Shown here: in pieces, positions 17,064-26,169 of the stretch
Layout of the letters: each line of letters begins with the position of its first letter
How positions within the stretch are numbered: the stretch's first letter is position 1
Assembly: GCF_000472525.1 (NCBI RefSeq)
Contig: NZ_AWZT01000013.1
Span: 82,978 to 146,977, forward strand
Reading direction: 5' to 3'
Length of the DNA: 64,000 bases
Origin: Paraburkholderia dilworthii
GTDB taxonomy: Bacteria > Pseudomonadota > Gammaproteobacteria > Burkholderiales > Burkholderiaceae
Made by a program: the position numbers and the translations under genes
The notes under the pieces: generated by a model
Databases searched by the model: none
The model's input: only the letters and a program-made list of their open reading frames with translations
Told to the model about the DNA's origin: nothing

Positions 17064-17657
17064 ATGACCAACAAACCCGCCCCTACCGCAGTTGCCATTC
17101 ACGAGCTGATTGCCGGTCGCTGGAGCCCGCGCGCGTATTCGAGCGAGCCGGTGAGCCGCGAGAACCTGCACGCTGTGCTCGAAGCGGCACGCTGGGCGCC
17201 TTCCTCGTATAACGCACAACCCTGGCGATTTCTCGTATTCGACCGCAGCGTCGACGAAGTCGCGTTCAAGCAGGCATTCGCCACCCTCGTGCCGTTTAAC
17301 CAGGGCTGGAACGGGCCGGCGCCCGTGCTGATCGCTGTCACCACGCTGACGCGCACGACCAAGGGCGAAGTCAACCGCTGCGCTCAGTACGACGCCGGCG
17401 CGGCCGCAATGGCGCTCGTATTGCAAGCGCATGCGCTCGGCCTCGCCGCGCATCAGATGAGCGGCTTCGACCCGAACGCGTTCCGCACGGCTTTCGATCT
17501 GCCGAACGACGTCGAACCGATCGCCATAATTTCGCTCGGCCATTACGGCGACGTCGACAAGCTCGACCCCGTTTTGCGCGAACGTGAGAAGTCGGTGCGC
17601 CAGCGTCTGCCGCTTGCGGAAATCGCCTACGGCGGCGCCTGGAAGAAGCCGTTCTGA
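17064..17657 (+). CDS. Nitroreductase family protein
   Basis: 197 residues of the FMN-dependent nitroreductase fold. FMN-contacting blocks are RWSPRAYSSEPVSRENL near residues 17-33 and EAARWAPSSYNAQPWRF. DAGAAAMALVLQAHALGLAAHQMSGFD is the dimer core. These enzymes use NAD(P)H to reduce nitro groups, quinones or related electrophiles; the natural substrate is unknown. Monocistronic, ended by a terminator at 17692. Confidence 0.9.
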   Translation: MTNKPAPTAVAIHELIAGRWSPRAYSSEPVSRENLHAVLEAARWAPSSYNAQPWRFLVFDRSVDEVAFKQAFATLVPFNQGWNGPAPVLIAVTTLTRTTKGEVNRCAQYDAGAAAMALVLQAHALGLAAHQMSGFDPNAFRTAFDLPNDVEPIAIISLGHYGDVDKLDPVLREREKSVRQRLPLAEIAYGGAWKKPF

Positions 17658-17691
17658 ACGGGGTTCCTCCGCTTCATAGGTCTCAGAAAAC

Positions 17692-17717
17692 GCGCGGCAC
17701 ACACCGCGCTTTTTTTA
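17692..17717. terminator. Terminator after the nitroreductase gene
   Basis: GCGCGG / CCGCGC stem with a 6-nt loop, followed by eight consecutive T bases on the + strand. The 3' end of the convergent MFS gene is 10 nt further on. Confidence 0.85.
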
Positions 17718-17726
17718 TGGGTGCGT

Positions 17727-19202
17727 CTACGGCGCGTCGTCGGCGACGCTGGAGAGCGGCGTCGCAACATGTTCGAGAGATTTGCGCTCGGCATCCACGC
17801 CCCAGATCGCTGCTATCACGGCGGCCGCGAGCATCAGCGCGGAACCGACCAGGTAGCCGGAGAATACTTCGCTGCGTTGATGCGTGTCGATCAGCCGCCC
17901 GAAGAAAGCTGGCCCGGCGATTCCGCCGAGCGCCGTGCCGAACGCATAAAACACGGCGATCGCGAGCGCGCGGATTTCAAGCGGAAACGATTCGCTGACC
18001 GTCAGATAAGCCGAACTGGCCGCGGCGGATGCGAAGAAGAAAATCACCATCCACGCGACGGTCTGCGTGACGACCGTCAGCATGTGCTGCTCGAAAAGGT
18101 AGCCGCTTACCGTCAGTAAAATCGCCGATACGCCATAGGTCGACGCAATCATCTTGCGCCGCCCGATCACATCGAAAAGCCGGCCGAGCGCGAGCGGTCC
18201 GAGAAAATTGCCGAGCGCGAAAGGCAGCAGATACCAGCCTATGTGGTCGCCCGGCACGCCGTAGAAATCGGTTAGCACGAGCGCGTAAGTGAAAAAGATC
18301 GCGTTGTAGAAGAACGCCTGCGCGGTCATTAGCGACAGGCCGACCAGCGCTCGTCGCCGATGCACATTGAAGAGCGTGTGAAACACCTCGCGCAGCGGTG
18401 TGTGTCCGCGCGCGCGCAGACGCAGGCGCATGAGCCCGTCCGTGGAAAGCGTGTGGCCTTCGCTGCGAAAGCGCGTTTCGATTCCTTCGACGATCGCACG
18501 TGCGTCGCGCTCGTTGCCGTGGGTGAGAAGCCAACGCGGGCTTTCGGGCACCCAGATGCGCATCGGCAGCACGATCAGCGCGAGCGCCGCGCCGATGAAA
18601 AAGCACGCGCGCCAGCCCCAGTCGCCCGGCAACAGATGCGGATCCAGCAAGATCAGCGAACCCGCCGCACCCAGCCCTGCCCCGACCCAGAACGTGCCGT
18701 TGATCGCAAGATCGACCCAGCCGCGCACGCGAGGCGGCGTGAACTCCTGAATCGTCGAGTTGATCGCGGTGTATTCGCCGCCAATGCCCGCGCCCGTCAG
18801 AAAACGGAACAGCAGGAAACTGGCCAGATTCCACGAAACGGCGGTCGCGGCGGTCGCGGCAAGATAGAGCGCAAGCGTGATGAAAAAAAGTTTGCGACGG
18901 CCCAGCCGGTCCGTAAGCCAGCCGAAGCCGAGCGCGCCAAGCACCGCGCCGGCGATGTAAGCGCTGCCGGCGAGGCCGACTTCGGCGTTGGTGAAATGCA
19001 GCGACGGGCTCGACTTCAACGCGCTCGCAACCGCCCCGGCGAGCGTCACTTCGAGTCCGTCGAGCAGCCATGTCACGCCTAGCGCGACGACGATCAGCGT
19101 GTGAAAGCGCCCCCACGGCAGGCGGTCGAGCCGCGACGGCAAATCCGTTTCGATGGTCCCGGCGGTTCTTCGCTCGACGTCGGCGGCAGGCGGCGCGCTC
19201 AT
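17727..19202 (-). CDS. MFS transporter, metabolite:H+ symporter type
   Basis: 491 residues, twelve membrane segments. It belongs to the SP/aromatic-acid/SV2-like part of the superfamily: LPWGRFHTLIVVALGVTWLLDGLEVTLAG at the N-terminus, GWLTDRLGRRKLFFITLALYLAATA (motif A), GAGIGGEYTAINSTIQEFTPPRVRGWVDLAINGTFWVGAG and PESPRWLLTHG. The central loop is about 65 residues. The substrate cannot be read from the sequence; sugars or aromatic acids are plausible. Divergent from the Hsp70 gene, with 216 bp between starts. Confidence 0.88.
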   Translation of the reverse strand: MSAPPAADVERRTAGTIETDLPSRLDRLPWGRFHTLIVVALGVTWLLDGLEVTLAGAVASALKSSPSLHFTNAEVGLAGSAYIAGAVLGALGFGWLTDRLGRRKLFFITLALYLAATAATAVSWNLASFLLFRFLTGAGIGGEYTAINSTIQEFTPPRVRGWVDLAINGTFWVGAGLGAAGSLILLDPHLLPGDWGWRACFFIGAALALIVLPMRIWVPESPRWLLTHGNERDARAIVEGIETRFRSEGHTLSTDGLMRLRLRARGHTPLREVFHTLFNVHRRRALVGLSLMTAQAFFYNAIFFTYALVLTDFYGVPGDHIGWYLLPFALGNFLGPLALGRLFDVIGRRKMIASTYGVSAILLTVSGYLFEQHMLTVVTQTVAWMVIFFFASAAASSAYLTVSESFPLEIRALAIAVFYAFGTALGGIAGPAFFGRLIDTHQRSEVFSGYLVGSALMLAAAVIAAIWGVDAERKSLEHVATPLSSVADDAP

Positions 19203-19418
19203 TGCTGAAGGTCTCCTTGAATGTGGAATTTGGCGGCCTTATCTGGGCTGCATGCTCTGACGACGTGAACAGCCGGGAGAAGCAATTTGTGTTCCGCGAG
19301 CATGCGCCGCAATTGCACGTCGCGGCTTTCTATTGGCAAGTTGATGCTGATCCGGCTTTCGTGATACAAAGCCGCTCCCCCTTCCTGTCCGCGCCAGCCG
19401 TGAGCGGCGATTCCTGCC

Positions 19419-20669
19419 ATGAACTATTGCGCGATTGACTTCGGTACTTCCAACTCGGCCGTAGCCGTTCCAGACGGCGCGGCGCTCAAGCTCGCGCCGG
19501 TCGAAGGCGCCTACACGACGCTGCCCACCTCGGTTTTCTTCAATACCGACGAAGACACCCGCGAATTTGGGCGTGCGGCGCTCGCGGCGTACATCGACGG
19601 CTTCGACGGCCGGCTGATGCGCTCGATGAAAAGCATCCTGGGCTCGCCGCTTGCCGAGAATTCGACCGATCTCGGCGACGGCTCCGCGATCAAGTACACG
19701 GACGTGATCGCAATTTTCCTGGACCACCTGAAGCGTTCCGCCGAAAAAAGCGCCGGGGCGGCGATCGATCGCGCGGTGCTGGGCCGCCCGGTATTCTTCG
19801 TCGACGACGACCCGCGTGCCGACCAGATGGCGCAAAAGCAGTTGGAAACGGCGGCGCGCGCGGTAGGTTTGCGTGACATTCACTTCCAGTATGAGCCGAT
19901 CGCAGCGGCATTCGACTATGAATCGCGTCTCACGCGAGAAGGGCTTGTGCTCGTGGCCGACATCGGCGGCGGTACGTCGGACTTTTCGCTCGTGCGCGTC
20001 GGACCCGAGCGAATGAACCAGGTGGAACGCAAGGACGACGTGCTGGCACACCACGGCGTGCACGTCGCGGGAACCGACTTCGACCGCCGCGTGGAACTGA
20101 CGACAATTCTGCGCGAACTCGGGTATCAATCGCTCGATCCGGAAGGCCGCGAGATTCCGAATCGCGTCTATTTCGATCTCGCAACGTGGCATCTGATCAA
20201 CACGGTTTATGCGCCGAAGCGCGTCAGCGAACTCGGTCTGATGCGGCACCTTTTCACCGACGTCAAGTATCACGACCGTCTGATGCGTGTGGTGGAGCGG
20301 CGCCTCGGGCATGCGCTCGCCGCGCACGCGGAAGAAGCGAAAATCGGCGTCGCGGCGGGCGGCGAGACCGTGATCGACCTTGATGAAGTCGAAGACGATC
20401 TGCGCCTCGCGTTCGATGAGGCCCAGCTTATTGAAGCCGGTCAGGAAGAAACGCGGCGCATCGTAGCGGCCGCGCGCGACACGGTTCAGGCCGCGGGTGT
20501 TTCGATTCGCGACATGAGCGCGATTTACTTCACGGGCGGCTCGACTGGTCTCGCGTTTCTATCCGGCGCATTGGCGGCGGCATTTCCAGATGCAGAAGCG
20601 GTATTCGGCGATCGTCTTGCGAGTGTCGCAACGGGACTCGGTATTCACGCGCGGCGCGTGTTCGCATAA
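19419..20669 (+). CDS. Hsp70-family protein, YegD-like, lacking a substrate domain
   Basis: 416 residues of actin/Hsp70 ATPase fold: phosphate-1 CAIDFGTSNSAVAV, phosphate-2 VLVADIGGGTSDFSLVRV and the adenosine motif YFTGGSTGLAFLSGAL. The protein ends where the nucleotide-binding domain ends, with no beta-sandwich substrate-binding domain or lid, as in E. coli YegD. A chaperone role is therefore doubtful; partners are unknown. Monocistronic, ended by a shared terminator with cspA. Confidence 0.9.
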   Translation: MNYCAIDFGTSNSAVAVPDGAALKLAPVEGAYTTLPTSVFFNTDEDTREFGRAALAAYIDGFDGRLMRSMKSILGSPLAENSTDLGDGSAIKYTDVIAIFLDHLKRSAEKSAGAAIDRAVLGRPVFFVDDDPRADQMAQKQLETAARAVGLRDIHFQYEPIAAAFDYESRLTREGLVLVADIGGGTSDFSLVRVGPERMNQVERKDDVLAHHGVHVAGTDFDRRVELTTILRELGYQSLDPEGREIPNRVYFDLATWHLINTVYAPKRVSELGLMRHLFTDVKYHDRLMRVVERRLGHALAAHAEEAKIGVAAGGETVIDLDEVEDDLRLAFDEAQLIEAGQEETRRIVAAARDTVQAAGVSIRDMSAIYFTGGSTGLAFLSGALAAAFPDAEAVFGDRLASVATGLGIHARRVFA

Positions 20670-20730
20670 CCACCAACTACTCCCCGCATACTGCGAAGAT
20701 AATCGCCGCAGTGAGTAGCGACGGATATAA

Positions 20731-20756
20731 AAAAACCCCGCCGAGGCGGGGTTTTT
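20731..20756. terminator. Bidirectional terminator between Hsp70 and cspA genes
   Basis: AAAAACCCCGCC / GGCGGGGTTTTT is a perfect 12-bp stem with a 2-nt loop and T runs on both strands. Confidence 0.95.
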
Positions 20757-20783
20757 CGCGTCCAGAAGGAAGCAGCGTAGCGC

Positions 20784-20987
20784 TTACACCGGCTTGATGT
20801 TAGCAGCTTGCTTGCCCTTCGGGCCCGTCTTCACTTCAAACGTAACCTTTTGGTTTTCTTGCAGCGTCTTGAAGCCTTCCGTGCGGATTTCCGAGAAATG
20901 CGCGAACAGATCTTCGCCGCCGCCGTCCGGCGTGATGAAGCCAAAGCCCTTTGCGTCATTGAACCACTTGACGGTACCGGTTTCCAT
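20784..20987 (-). CDS. Cold-shock protein, CspA family
   Basis: 67-residue single-domain OB-fold RNA chaperone. RNP1 is KGFGFITP and RNP2 is DLFAHFS; the N-terminus [16 protein letters not shown] is canonical. Start at 20987 behind AGGAACAAGTAAT; a longer reading upstream is in the 5' UTR. The mRNA should carry a leader of about 140 nt from the promoter at 21135-21163, as in thermosensing csp transcripts. Whether it is cold-induced or constitutive is not known. Confidence 0.95.
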   Translation of the reverse strand: METGTVKWFNDAKGFGFITPDGGGEDLFAHFSEIRTEGFKTLQENQKVTFEVKTGPKGKQAANIKPV

Positions 20988-21134
20988 ATTACTTGTTCCT
21001 AAAGATGGTAAATAAGGCCGAAGCCCAATGGGTGCATGAAAATCAAGGAAGGGGGTAATGGGACCAACCGGAGTACCGTTGATGGGCGAACTACGAAAGA
21101 CCAATTCACTCGCCGCTTGAAATCCTGCCCGAAC

Positions 21135-21163
21135 GTTATACGGCGATTTCGAGAGAAGGTCAA
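21135..21163 (-). promoter_or_regulatory. Sigma-70 promoter of the csp gene
   Basis: On the minus strand: -35 TTGACC (21163-21158), 17-bp spacer, -10 TATAAC (21140-21135). The inferred start near 21128 leaves a 5' UTR of about 140 nt. Confidence 0.75.
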
Positions 21164-21282
21164 CACTCGGTCGGCAACTTTACAAAAATTTCGCGATAGC
21201 GCCCCAAAAAAGTTGCTTACAAAGCTTGCTATGTAGCCGGATTTTTTGCTAGGGAGAACCCTTACTTGCGCTGCAGGCGACG

Positions 21283-21321
21283 GGTGCAACCGTTAAACTA
21301 CGCGCCCGCGCCGGTTGCACC
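21283..21321. repeat. 10-bp inverted repeat upstream of the APC permease
   Basis: GGTGCAACCG and CGGTTGCACC are perfect complements separated by 19 nt. They end 96 nt before the permease start, so they could be a hairpin in the leader or a double operator. Confidence 0.6.
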
Positions 21322-21417
21322 ACTGGGATAACCGCCGCGCATGCATGCGTGCCACCCGTTTTCAGCGTCACAAGCGCAGGTCTGGGGTGCCGACATGGTT
21401 CTGAAAAAGGAGAAGAC

Positions 21418-23013
21418 GTGAAAAGTTCTATACAAAGGAACATCGGGCCGTTCGCACTCATGCTGACCGGCTTGGGTTCGATCATCGGCTCAGGCTGGCT
21501 GTTCGGCGCGTGGAAGGCCGCGAAAATCGCGGGCCCGGCTTCGATCTGCGCGTGGATCATCGGCGCAGTCGTGATTCTGGCTATTGCACTGACCTACGCT
21601 GAACTGGGCGCGATGTTCCCGGAGTCGGGCGGCATGGTACGTTACGCGCGGTATTCGCACGGCGCGCTGGTCGGCTTCATTAGCGCGTGGGCCAACTGGA
21701 TCGCCATCGTGTCGGTGATTCCAATCGAGGCCGAGGCATCCATTCAATACATGAGCACCTGGCCGTACGACTGGGCGCACGCTCTATTCGTAGATGGATC
21801 GTTAACTACGAACGGGCTGTTGCTCTCGGCAGCCCTCGTGATCATTTACTTTCTGCTGAATTACTGGGGCGTGAAACTATTCGCGCGCGCCAATTCCGCC
21901 ATCACGATCTTCAAGTTTCTCATTCCGGGCGCGACGATCCTCGGCCTGATGCTGACCGGTTTTCACAAGGAAAACTTCGGCGAAGCGAGCACGTTCGCGC
22001 CCTACGGCTGGTCGGCTGTACTGACCGCGGTCGCGACGAGCGGTATTGTGTTCGCGTTCAACGGTTTCCAGAGCCCGATCAACCTTGCCGGTGAAGCGCG
22101 CAATCCGGCGAAGAGCGTGCCGTTCGCGGTGATCGGCTCCATTCTGCTCGCGCTCGTGATCTACGTGCTGCTGCAGGTCGCGTATATCGGCGCGGTGAGC
22201 CCGACCGACGTGATGAAAGGCTGGAGCCACTTCAACTTCGCTTCACCGTTCGCGGAACTGGCGATCGCGCTGAACCTGAATTGGCTGGCGATTCTGCTGT
22301 ACGTCGACGCCTTCGTCAGCCCGAGCGGCACCGGCACGACCTACATGGCGACCACCACGCGTATGATTTACGCGATGGAGCGCAACAACACAATGCCGAA
22401 GATCTTTGGCAACGTGCATCCGTTCTACGGCGTGCCGCGTCCGGCGATGTGGTTCAACCTGCTGGTCTCGTTCATCTTCCTGTTTTTCTTCCGCGGCTGG
22501 AGTTCGCTCGCGGCGGTCATTTCGGTCGCGACCGTGATTTCGTATCTGACGGGGCCGATCAGCCTGATGGCGCTGCGCCGCGCGGCGACGGACCTCGAGC
22601 GCCCGCTGCACATTCCGGGCATGCAGGTGATTGCGCCGTTCGCCTTCGTCTGCGCATCGCTGATTCTGTATTGGGCGAAATGGCCGCTGACGGGCGAAAT
22701 CATCCTGTTGATGGTCGTCGCGCTGCCGGTGTACTTCTACTTTCAGGCGAAGTCGGGTTTCGGCGGCTGGGGCCGCGATCTGAAGGCGGCGTGGTGGCTG
22801 GTCGCGTATCTGCCGATCATGGCGATTCTGTCGCTGATCGGCAGCAAGGAGTTCGGCGGCCACGGCATTCTGCCGTACGGCTGGGACATGCTGGTGGTGA
22901 TCGCGTTCTCGCTCGTGTTCTATTACTGGGGTGTGCGTAGCGGCTACCGCTCTGAGTATCTCGAAGAGCGTCAGACGCACGACGAAGTCCTCGAGGGGAT
23001 GGGCGCGCATTAA
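21418..23013 (+). CDS. APC-family amino acid permease
   Basis: 531 residues, about twelve membrane segments. The substrate-binding first helix has the unwound GLGSIIGSGWLFGAW motif of the amino acid-polyamine-organocation superfamily, and helix 6 is GIVFAFNGFQSPINLAGEARNPAKSVPFA. The start is GTG at 21418, with AAAAAGGAGAAGAC before it; no ATG nearby has a ribosome site. An aspartate or other amino acid:proton symporter is likely, but the substrate is not assignable. Monocistronic with a strong terminator. Confidence 0.88.
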   Translation: MKSSIQRNIGPFALMLTGLGSIIGSGWLFGAWKAAKIAGPASICAWIIGAVVILAIALTYAELGAMFPESGGMVRYARYSHGALVGFISAWANWIAIVSVIPIEAEASIQYMSTWPYDWAHALFVDGSLTTNGLLLSAALVIIYFLLNYWGVKLFARANSAITIFKFLIPGATILGLMLTGFHKENFGEASTFAPYGWSAVLTAVATSGIVFAFNGFQSPINLAGEARNPAKSVPFAVIGSILLALVIYVLLQVAYIGAVSPTDVMKGWSHFNFASPFAELAIALNLNWLAILLYVDAFVSPSGTGTTYMATTTRMIYAMERNNTMPKIFGNVHPFYGVPRPAMWFNLLVSFIFLFFFRGWSSLAAVISVATVISYLTGPISLMALRRAATDLERPLHIPGMQVIAPFAFVCASLILYWAKWPLTGEIILLMVVALPVYFYFQAKSGFGGWGRDLKAAWWLVAYLPIMAILSLIGSKEFGGHGILPYGWDMLVVIAFSLVFYYWGVRSGYRSEYLEERQTHDEVLEGMGAH

Positions 23014-23072
23014 GACGCTGGCTGCGCCGTCCACTCCTTCGGTTGAGCGGTCCAAAGGTCCGACGCAATATG

Positions 23073-23108
23073 AAAAGCCCGCCTGAGTCCTGCTCAGGCG
23101 GGCTTTTT
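23073..23108 (+). terminator. Terminator after the APC permease
   Basis: AAAAGCCCGCCTGAG / CTCAGGCGGGCTTTT, a perfect 15-bp stem with a 5-nt loop, then TC. The A run on the left arm also lets it act for the opposite strand. Confidence 0.93.
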
Positions 23109-23158
23109 CGTTCTTCTACGGCCTCTTGCGGCCGCGTGCACCGTGCCGTCCCCGACGC

Positions 23159-23947
23159 TCACGCGGCGGTCCCGAACACGTAGTTCGTCATCGCGAGCGA
23201 ACGCTGGTATGTGCCAAGCGATTGAACTGTCAGCGAATAATCGTCGTCGGCGGCACCGAGCGCTGCGAATACCGGCAGCAGATGCTCGTCGGTCGGATGC
23301 ATCAGCACGGCGTGCGGCGCGCGGCGGCGATAGTCGAGCAACTCGTCGATGTCGCGCGCGGCGAGCCTGGTCTCGAACCAGTCGGTGAAGTCGGCGACGC
23401 GGGGGTCGGCGTCCTCGGGCCGAGCCGAAAAATCGGCGGCGCGCAGATTGTGCGTGATCTGCCCGGAGCCGATCACCATGACGCCTTGCTCCCTCAACGA
23501 GCGCAGCGCGCGGCCGACGCGAAAATGGTGTTCCGCGTCCAGGCGCGGCTGGATCGACAACTGCGCGACGGGCACATCGGCATCGGGAAACATGAGCAGC
23601 ATCGGCACCCATGCGCCGTGGTCAAGGCCGTGCGGCTGCACGTCGGCGTGGATGCCGCTATCGCCGAGCAAAACGGACGCACGTCGCGCGAGATCGGGCG
23701 CACCGGGCGCCGGATACTGGATTTCATAGAGCTGGCGCGGAAACCCGAAAAAATCGTGGATGGTCTCAGGTTCCGTCGACGTGCTTGCGACCGGCTGCGC
23801 CGTTCCCCAATGGGCGGACAGCATCAGGACGGCCTGAGGACGCGGCAACTGCGCGCTTAGCACGGCGAATTCAGCGGACGGCAGCGACGGGTCGATCGGC
23901 AACGTCGGCGCGCCGTGGGAAAGGAAAAGCGAAGGTAAGCGGTTCAT
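23159..23947 (-). CDS. Class III extradiol dioxygenase, DODA-type (YgiD-like)
   Basis: 262 residues of the LigB superfamily. Metal-binding histidines are seen in LFLSHGAPTLPID, DHGAWVPMLLMFP, GSGQITHNLRA and MHPTDEHLLPVF. The bacterial group (E. coli YgiD) opens the ring of DOPA or related catechols with Fe(II) or Zn(II); the physiological substrate here is unknown. The start at 23947 gives the family's N-terminus (MNRLPSLFLSHG); the upstream reading is not conserved. It stands alone between the permease and ubiX. Confidence 0.87.
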   Translation of the reverse strand: MNRLPSLFLSHGAPTLPIDPSLPSAEFAVLSAQLPRPQAVLMLSAHWGTAQPVASTSTEPETIHDFFGFPRQLYEIQYPAPGAPDLARRASVLLGDSGIHADVQPHGLDHGAWVPMLLMFPDADVPVAQLSIQPRLDAEHHFRVGRALRSLREQGVMVIGSGQITHNLRAADFSARPEDADPRVADFTDWFETRLAARDIDELLDYRRRAPHAVLMHPTDEHLLPVFAALGAADDDYSLTVQSLGTYQRSLAMTNYVFGTAA

Positions 23948-24188
23948 GGCAGCGGCGCGGCCGCGAGGCGCGATCGGAAGTTCGGTTGCTGCCAATATAG
24001 AGCCGCACCGCCGTTTGATAAATGGCCGAAAGTGGAATTGATTGTGTTCCGACTGTTGGTAATTGTTGGCGGCGAGTGCCGTTGCCTGTCGTTTGTAGCA
24101 GGCACGGCTGGCAACCGCGGCGACGATTGGCAACCCGCTACTCTCAGCGCGCCCGTTCTTTCAGCCGTGGGCGTATTTCGTCCGAGGG

Positions 24189-24788
24189 TTACTCGTCGGC
24201 GCCGCGCAATCCCGCCCACGAGGGCGACAACGCCGGCCCGAGCGCGAACAGATCGAGCACGCGCGCTACCGTGTGATCCACCATCTCGTCGATGCTGGCA
24301 GGTTGATTGTAGAAGGCAGGCAAGGGCGGAAAGATCACGCCGCCCATTTCGGTGACGGCCGTCATATTGCGCAAATGTGCGAGGTTGAACGGCGTTTCGC
24401 GCACCAGCAGCACAAGCCGACGGCGTTCCTTCAGCGTGACGTCGGCGGCACGGGTAATCAGGTTGTCCGAGAAACCATGCGCGACGCTCGCGAGCGTTTT
24501 CATCGAGCACGGCGCGACGACCATGCCGTCTGTCGCGAAAGAACCGGACGCAATGCTTGCTCCGACGTCGCGCACGGAGTGCACGACATCCGCGAGCGGA
24601 TGCACGTCTTCCTTGCCGAGCTTGAGTTCGTGCTGAATATTGAGCCAGCCGGCGCTGGAAATCAGCAGATGGCTTTCGACGCCGCCGACTTTGCGCAGCG
24701 TCTCGAGCAGACGGATGCCGTAAATGGCGCCGGTCGCGCCGGTGATCGCGACAATCAGCCGGCGGGGCATTGGAGCGCGTGTTTCCAT
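24189..24788 (-). CDS. ubiX: Flavin prenyltransferase UbiX
   Basis: About 199 residues. Family motifs: LIVAITGATGAIYGIRLLETLR (FMN site), VVAPCSMKTLASVAHGFSDNLITRAADVTLKERRRLVLLVRETPFN and a C-terminal VDHTVARVLDLF. UbiX makes prenylated FMN for the UbiD decarboxylase in ubiquinone synthesis. The start at 24788 (METRAP) has GAGGC nearby; 24770 (MPRRL) is the family-typical alternative. Last gene of the hemA-prfA-prmC-grxD-ubiX run. Confidence 0.92.
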   Translation of the reverse strand: METRAPMPRRLIVAITGATGAIYGIRLLETLRKVGGVESHLLISSAGWLNIQHELKLGKEDVHPLADVVHSVRDVGASIASGSFATDGMVVAPCSMKTLASVAHGFSDNLITRAADVTLKERRRLVLLVRETPFNLAHLRNMTAVTEMGGVIFPPLPAFYNQPASIDEMVDHTVARVLDLFALGPALSPSWAGLRGADE

Positions 24789-24828
24789 GCCTCGCGGCGC
24801 CTTTTCAGAGCAGCTTTGAAGTGGACGT

Positions 24829-25140
24829 TCAGGTTGCGGCAAAGAGTTGCTGCAGTTCGCCCGATTCGTACATTTCCATCATGATGTCCGAGCCGCCGAC
24901 GAATTCGCCCTTCACGTAAAGCTGCGGAATGGTCGGCCAATTCGAGAACTGCTTGATGCCCTGGCGGACTTCGTCGTCTTCGAGCACGTTGACCGTCTTG
25001 AACTCGTTGACGTTGCATGCCTTCAGAATCTGGATTGCGCGACCGGAAAAGCCGCACATCGGGAACTGGGCGCTGCCCTTCATGAAGAGCACGACGTTGT
25101 TTTCGTCGACGATTTGCTTGATGCGTTGTTGCGTATCCAT
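24829..25140 (-). CDS. grxD: Monothiol glutaredoxin, Grx4 type
   Basis: 103 residues. The active-site CGFS is at 29-32 ([14 protein letters not shown]), followed by the glutathione-binding [29 protein letters not shown]. Grx4 proteins bind a glutathione-ligated 2Fe-2S cluster with BolA and deliver it in iron-sulfur assembly. The start at 25140 gives the typical [12 protein letters not shown]-terminus. It lies 150 nt downstream of prmC in the same direction. Confidence 0.95.
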   Translation of the reverse strand: MDTQQRIKQIVDENNVVLFMKGSAQFPMCGFSGRAIQILKACNVNEFKTVNVLEDDEVRQGIKQFSNWPTIPQLYVKGEFVGGSDIMMEMYESGELQQLFAAT

Positions 25141-25293
25141 GACTGACCTTGCGGTTCCGGTATGTGTAGGGAATAGGCTGAAATGATAGCGGATTTCGCC
25201 CGCGCCGGCCGACGGCCGCTTTGTCGCCCTGCGTTTTGCGTCTATTGCGGCGACGATTGCGGCGGCCGATGCGGCGGTCCGCGCCAAGCTCCC

Positions 25294-26163
25294 TCAGCCA
25301 GCGAGCCGCCCGCCGCTGATCCGTTCGATGCCTGCAAGATCGCGTTCCGATCTCACGTCGGCGAAACCTCGCGCAGCCAGAAGCTCGCGCACGGCTTCGG
25401 CTTGATCGTAGCCGTGCTCCACCCACAGTACGCCATGTGCAGCGAGATGCGCCGGCGCGCCCGCGGCGATCGTGCGGATCGCGCTCATGCCGTCGGCTTC
25501 GTCGGTGAGCGCGGCGCGCGGTTCGTAGCGCAGATCGCCCTGCGACAGATGCGGATCGCCGCTCGCGATATAAGGCGGATTGCTCACTATCACATCGAAG
25601 CGCAGCGCCGCATCGAGCGAGCCGTACCAGTCGCTCTGCGTGAACGTCACGGCGCCGCCGGGCCGTTTCGGATCGACGAGGCGCGCGGCGTTGCGCGCGG
25701 CGACCGCAAGTGCTTCTGCCGAACGATCGAGCGCGCTGACTTGCGCATCGGGCCGCATCGACGCAATTGCCACAGCAATCGCGCCCGTGCCCGTGCCGAG
25801 ATCGAGCACGCGCGGGCGGGCGAGATTTTCCATCGCGGTGAGTGCCGTTTCAACCAGCAATTCGGTCTCGGGGCGCGGGATCAGCACATCCGGCGTAACC
25901 TCGAATTCGAGCCCGAAAAATTCGCGGACGCCGACGAGTTGCGCCACCGGCTCACCGGCCACGCGCCGCGCTTGCAACGCCAGATAGCGCTCGACGCACC
26001 CGCTGTCGAGCGCTTCCTCGGCGCGCGTGATCAGTTGCGTTTGCCGCCAGCCGAGCACGTGTGCGAGCAGAATCCGCGCTTCCAGCGGCGGCAGCGGTGA
26101 GGCGCGCAACAGTGCGGCGGGCGTAGCGGCACCGTTGCGATTGGCCGGCGCGTTCGACGTCAT
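25294..26163 (-). CDS. prmC: Peptide chain release factor N5-glutamine methyltransferase
   Basis: 289 residues. The N-terminal helical domain ends with the IPRPETELLVETAL hinge; motif I is RVLDLGTGTGAIAVAIA and motif IV is VSNPPYIASGDPHL. PrmC methylates the glutamine of the GGQ motif in release factors, here PrfA encoded directly upstream (6-nt gap). The C-terminal part is normal. Tight spacing means prfA-prmC are co-transcribed. Confidence 0.95.
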   Translation of the reverse strand: MTSNAPANRNGAATPAALLRASPLPPLEARILLAHVLGWRQTQLITRAEEALDSGCVERYLALQARRVAGEPVAQLVGVREFFGLEFEVTPDVLIPRPETELLVETALTAMENLARPRVLDLGTGTGAIAVAIASMRPDAQVSALDRSAEALAVAARNAARLVDPKRPGGAVTFTQSDWYGSLDAALRFDVIVSNPPYIASGDPHLSQGDLRYEPRAALTDEADGMSAIRTIAAGAPAHLAAHGVLWVEHGYDQAEAVRELLAARGFADVRSERDLAGIERISGGRLAG

Positions 26164-26169
26164 CGGCGC

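Larger units (their letters stand above)
20988..21417. other. csp 5' UTR and permease upstream region
   Basis: 430 bases without a gene. The left 140 are the csp leader. The right part carries GGTGCAACCG (21283-21292) / CGGTTGCACC (21312-21321), a perfect 10-bp inverted repeat, and the 12-bp palindrome CGCATGCATGCG (21338-21349). Both lie upstream of the permease. Confidence 0.7.
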
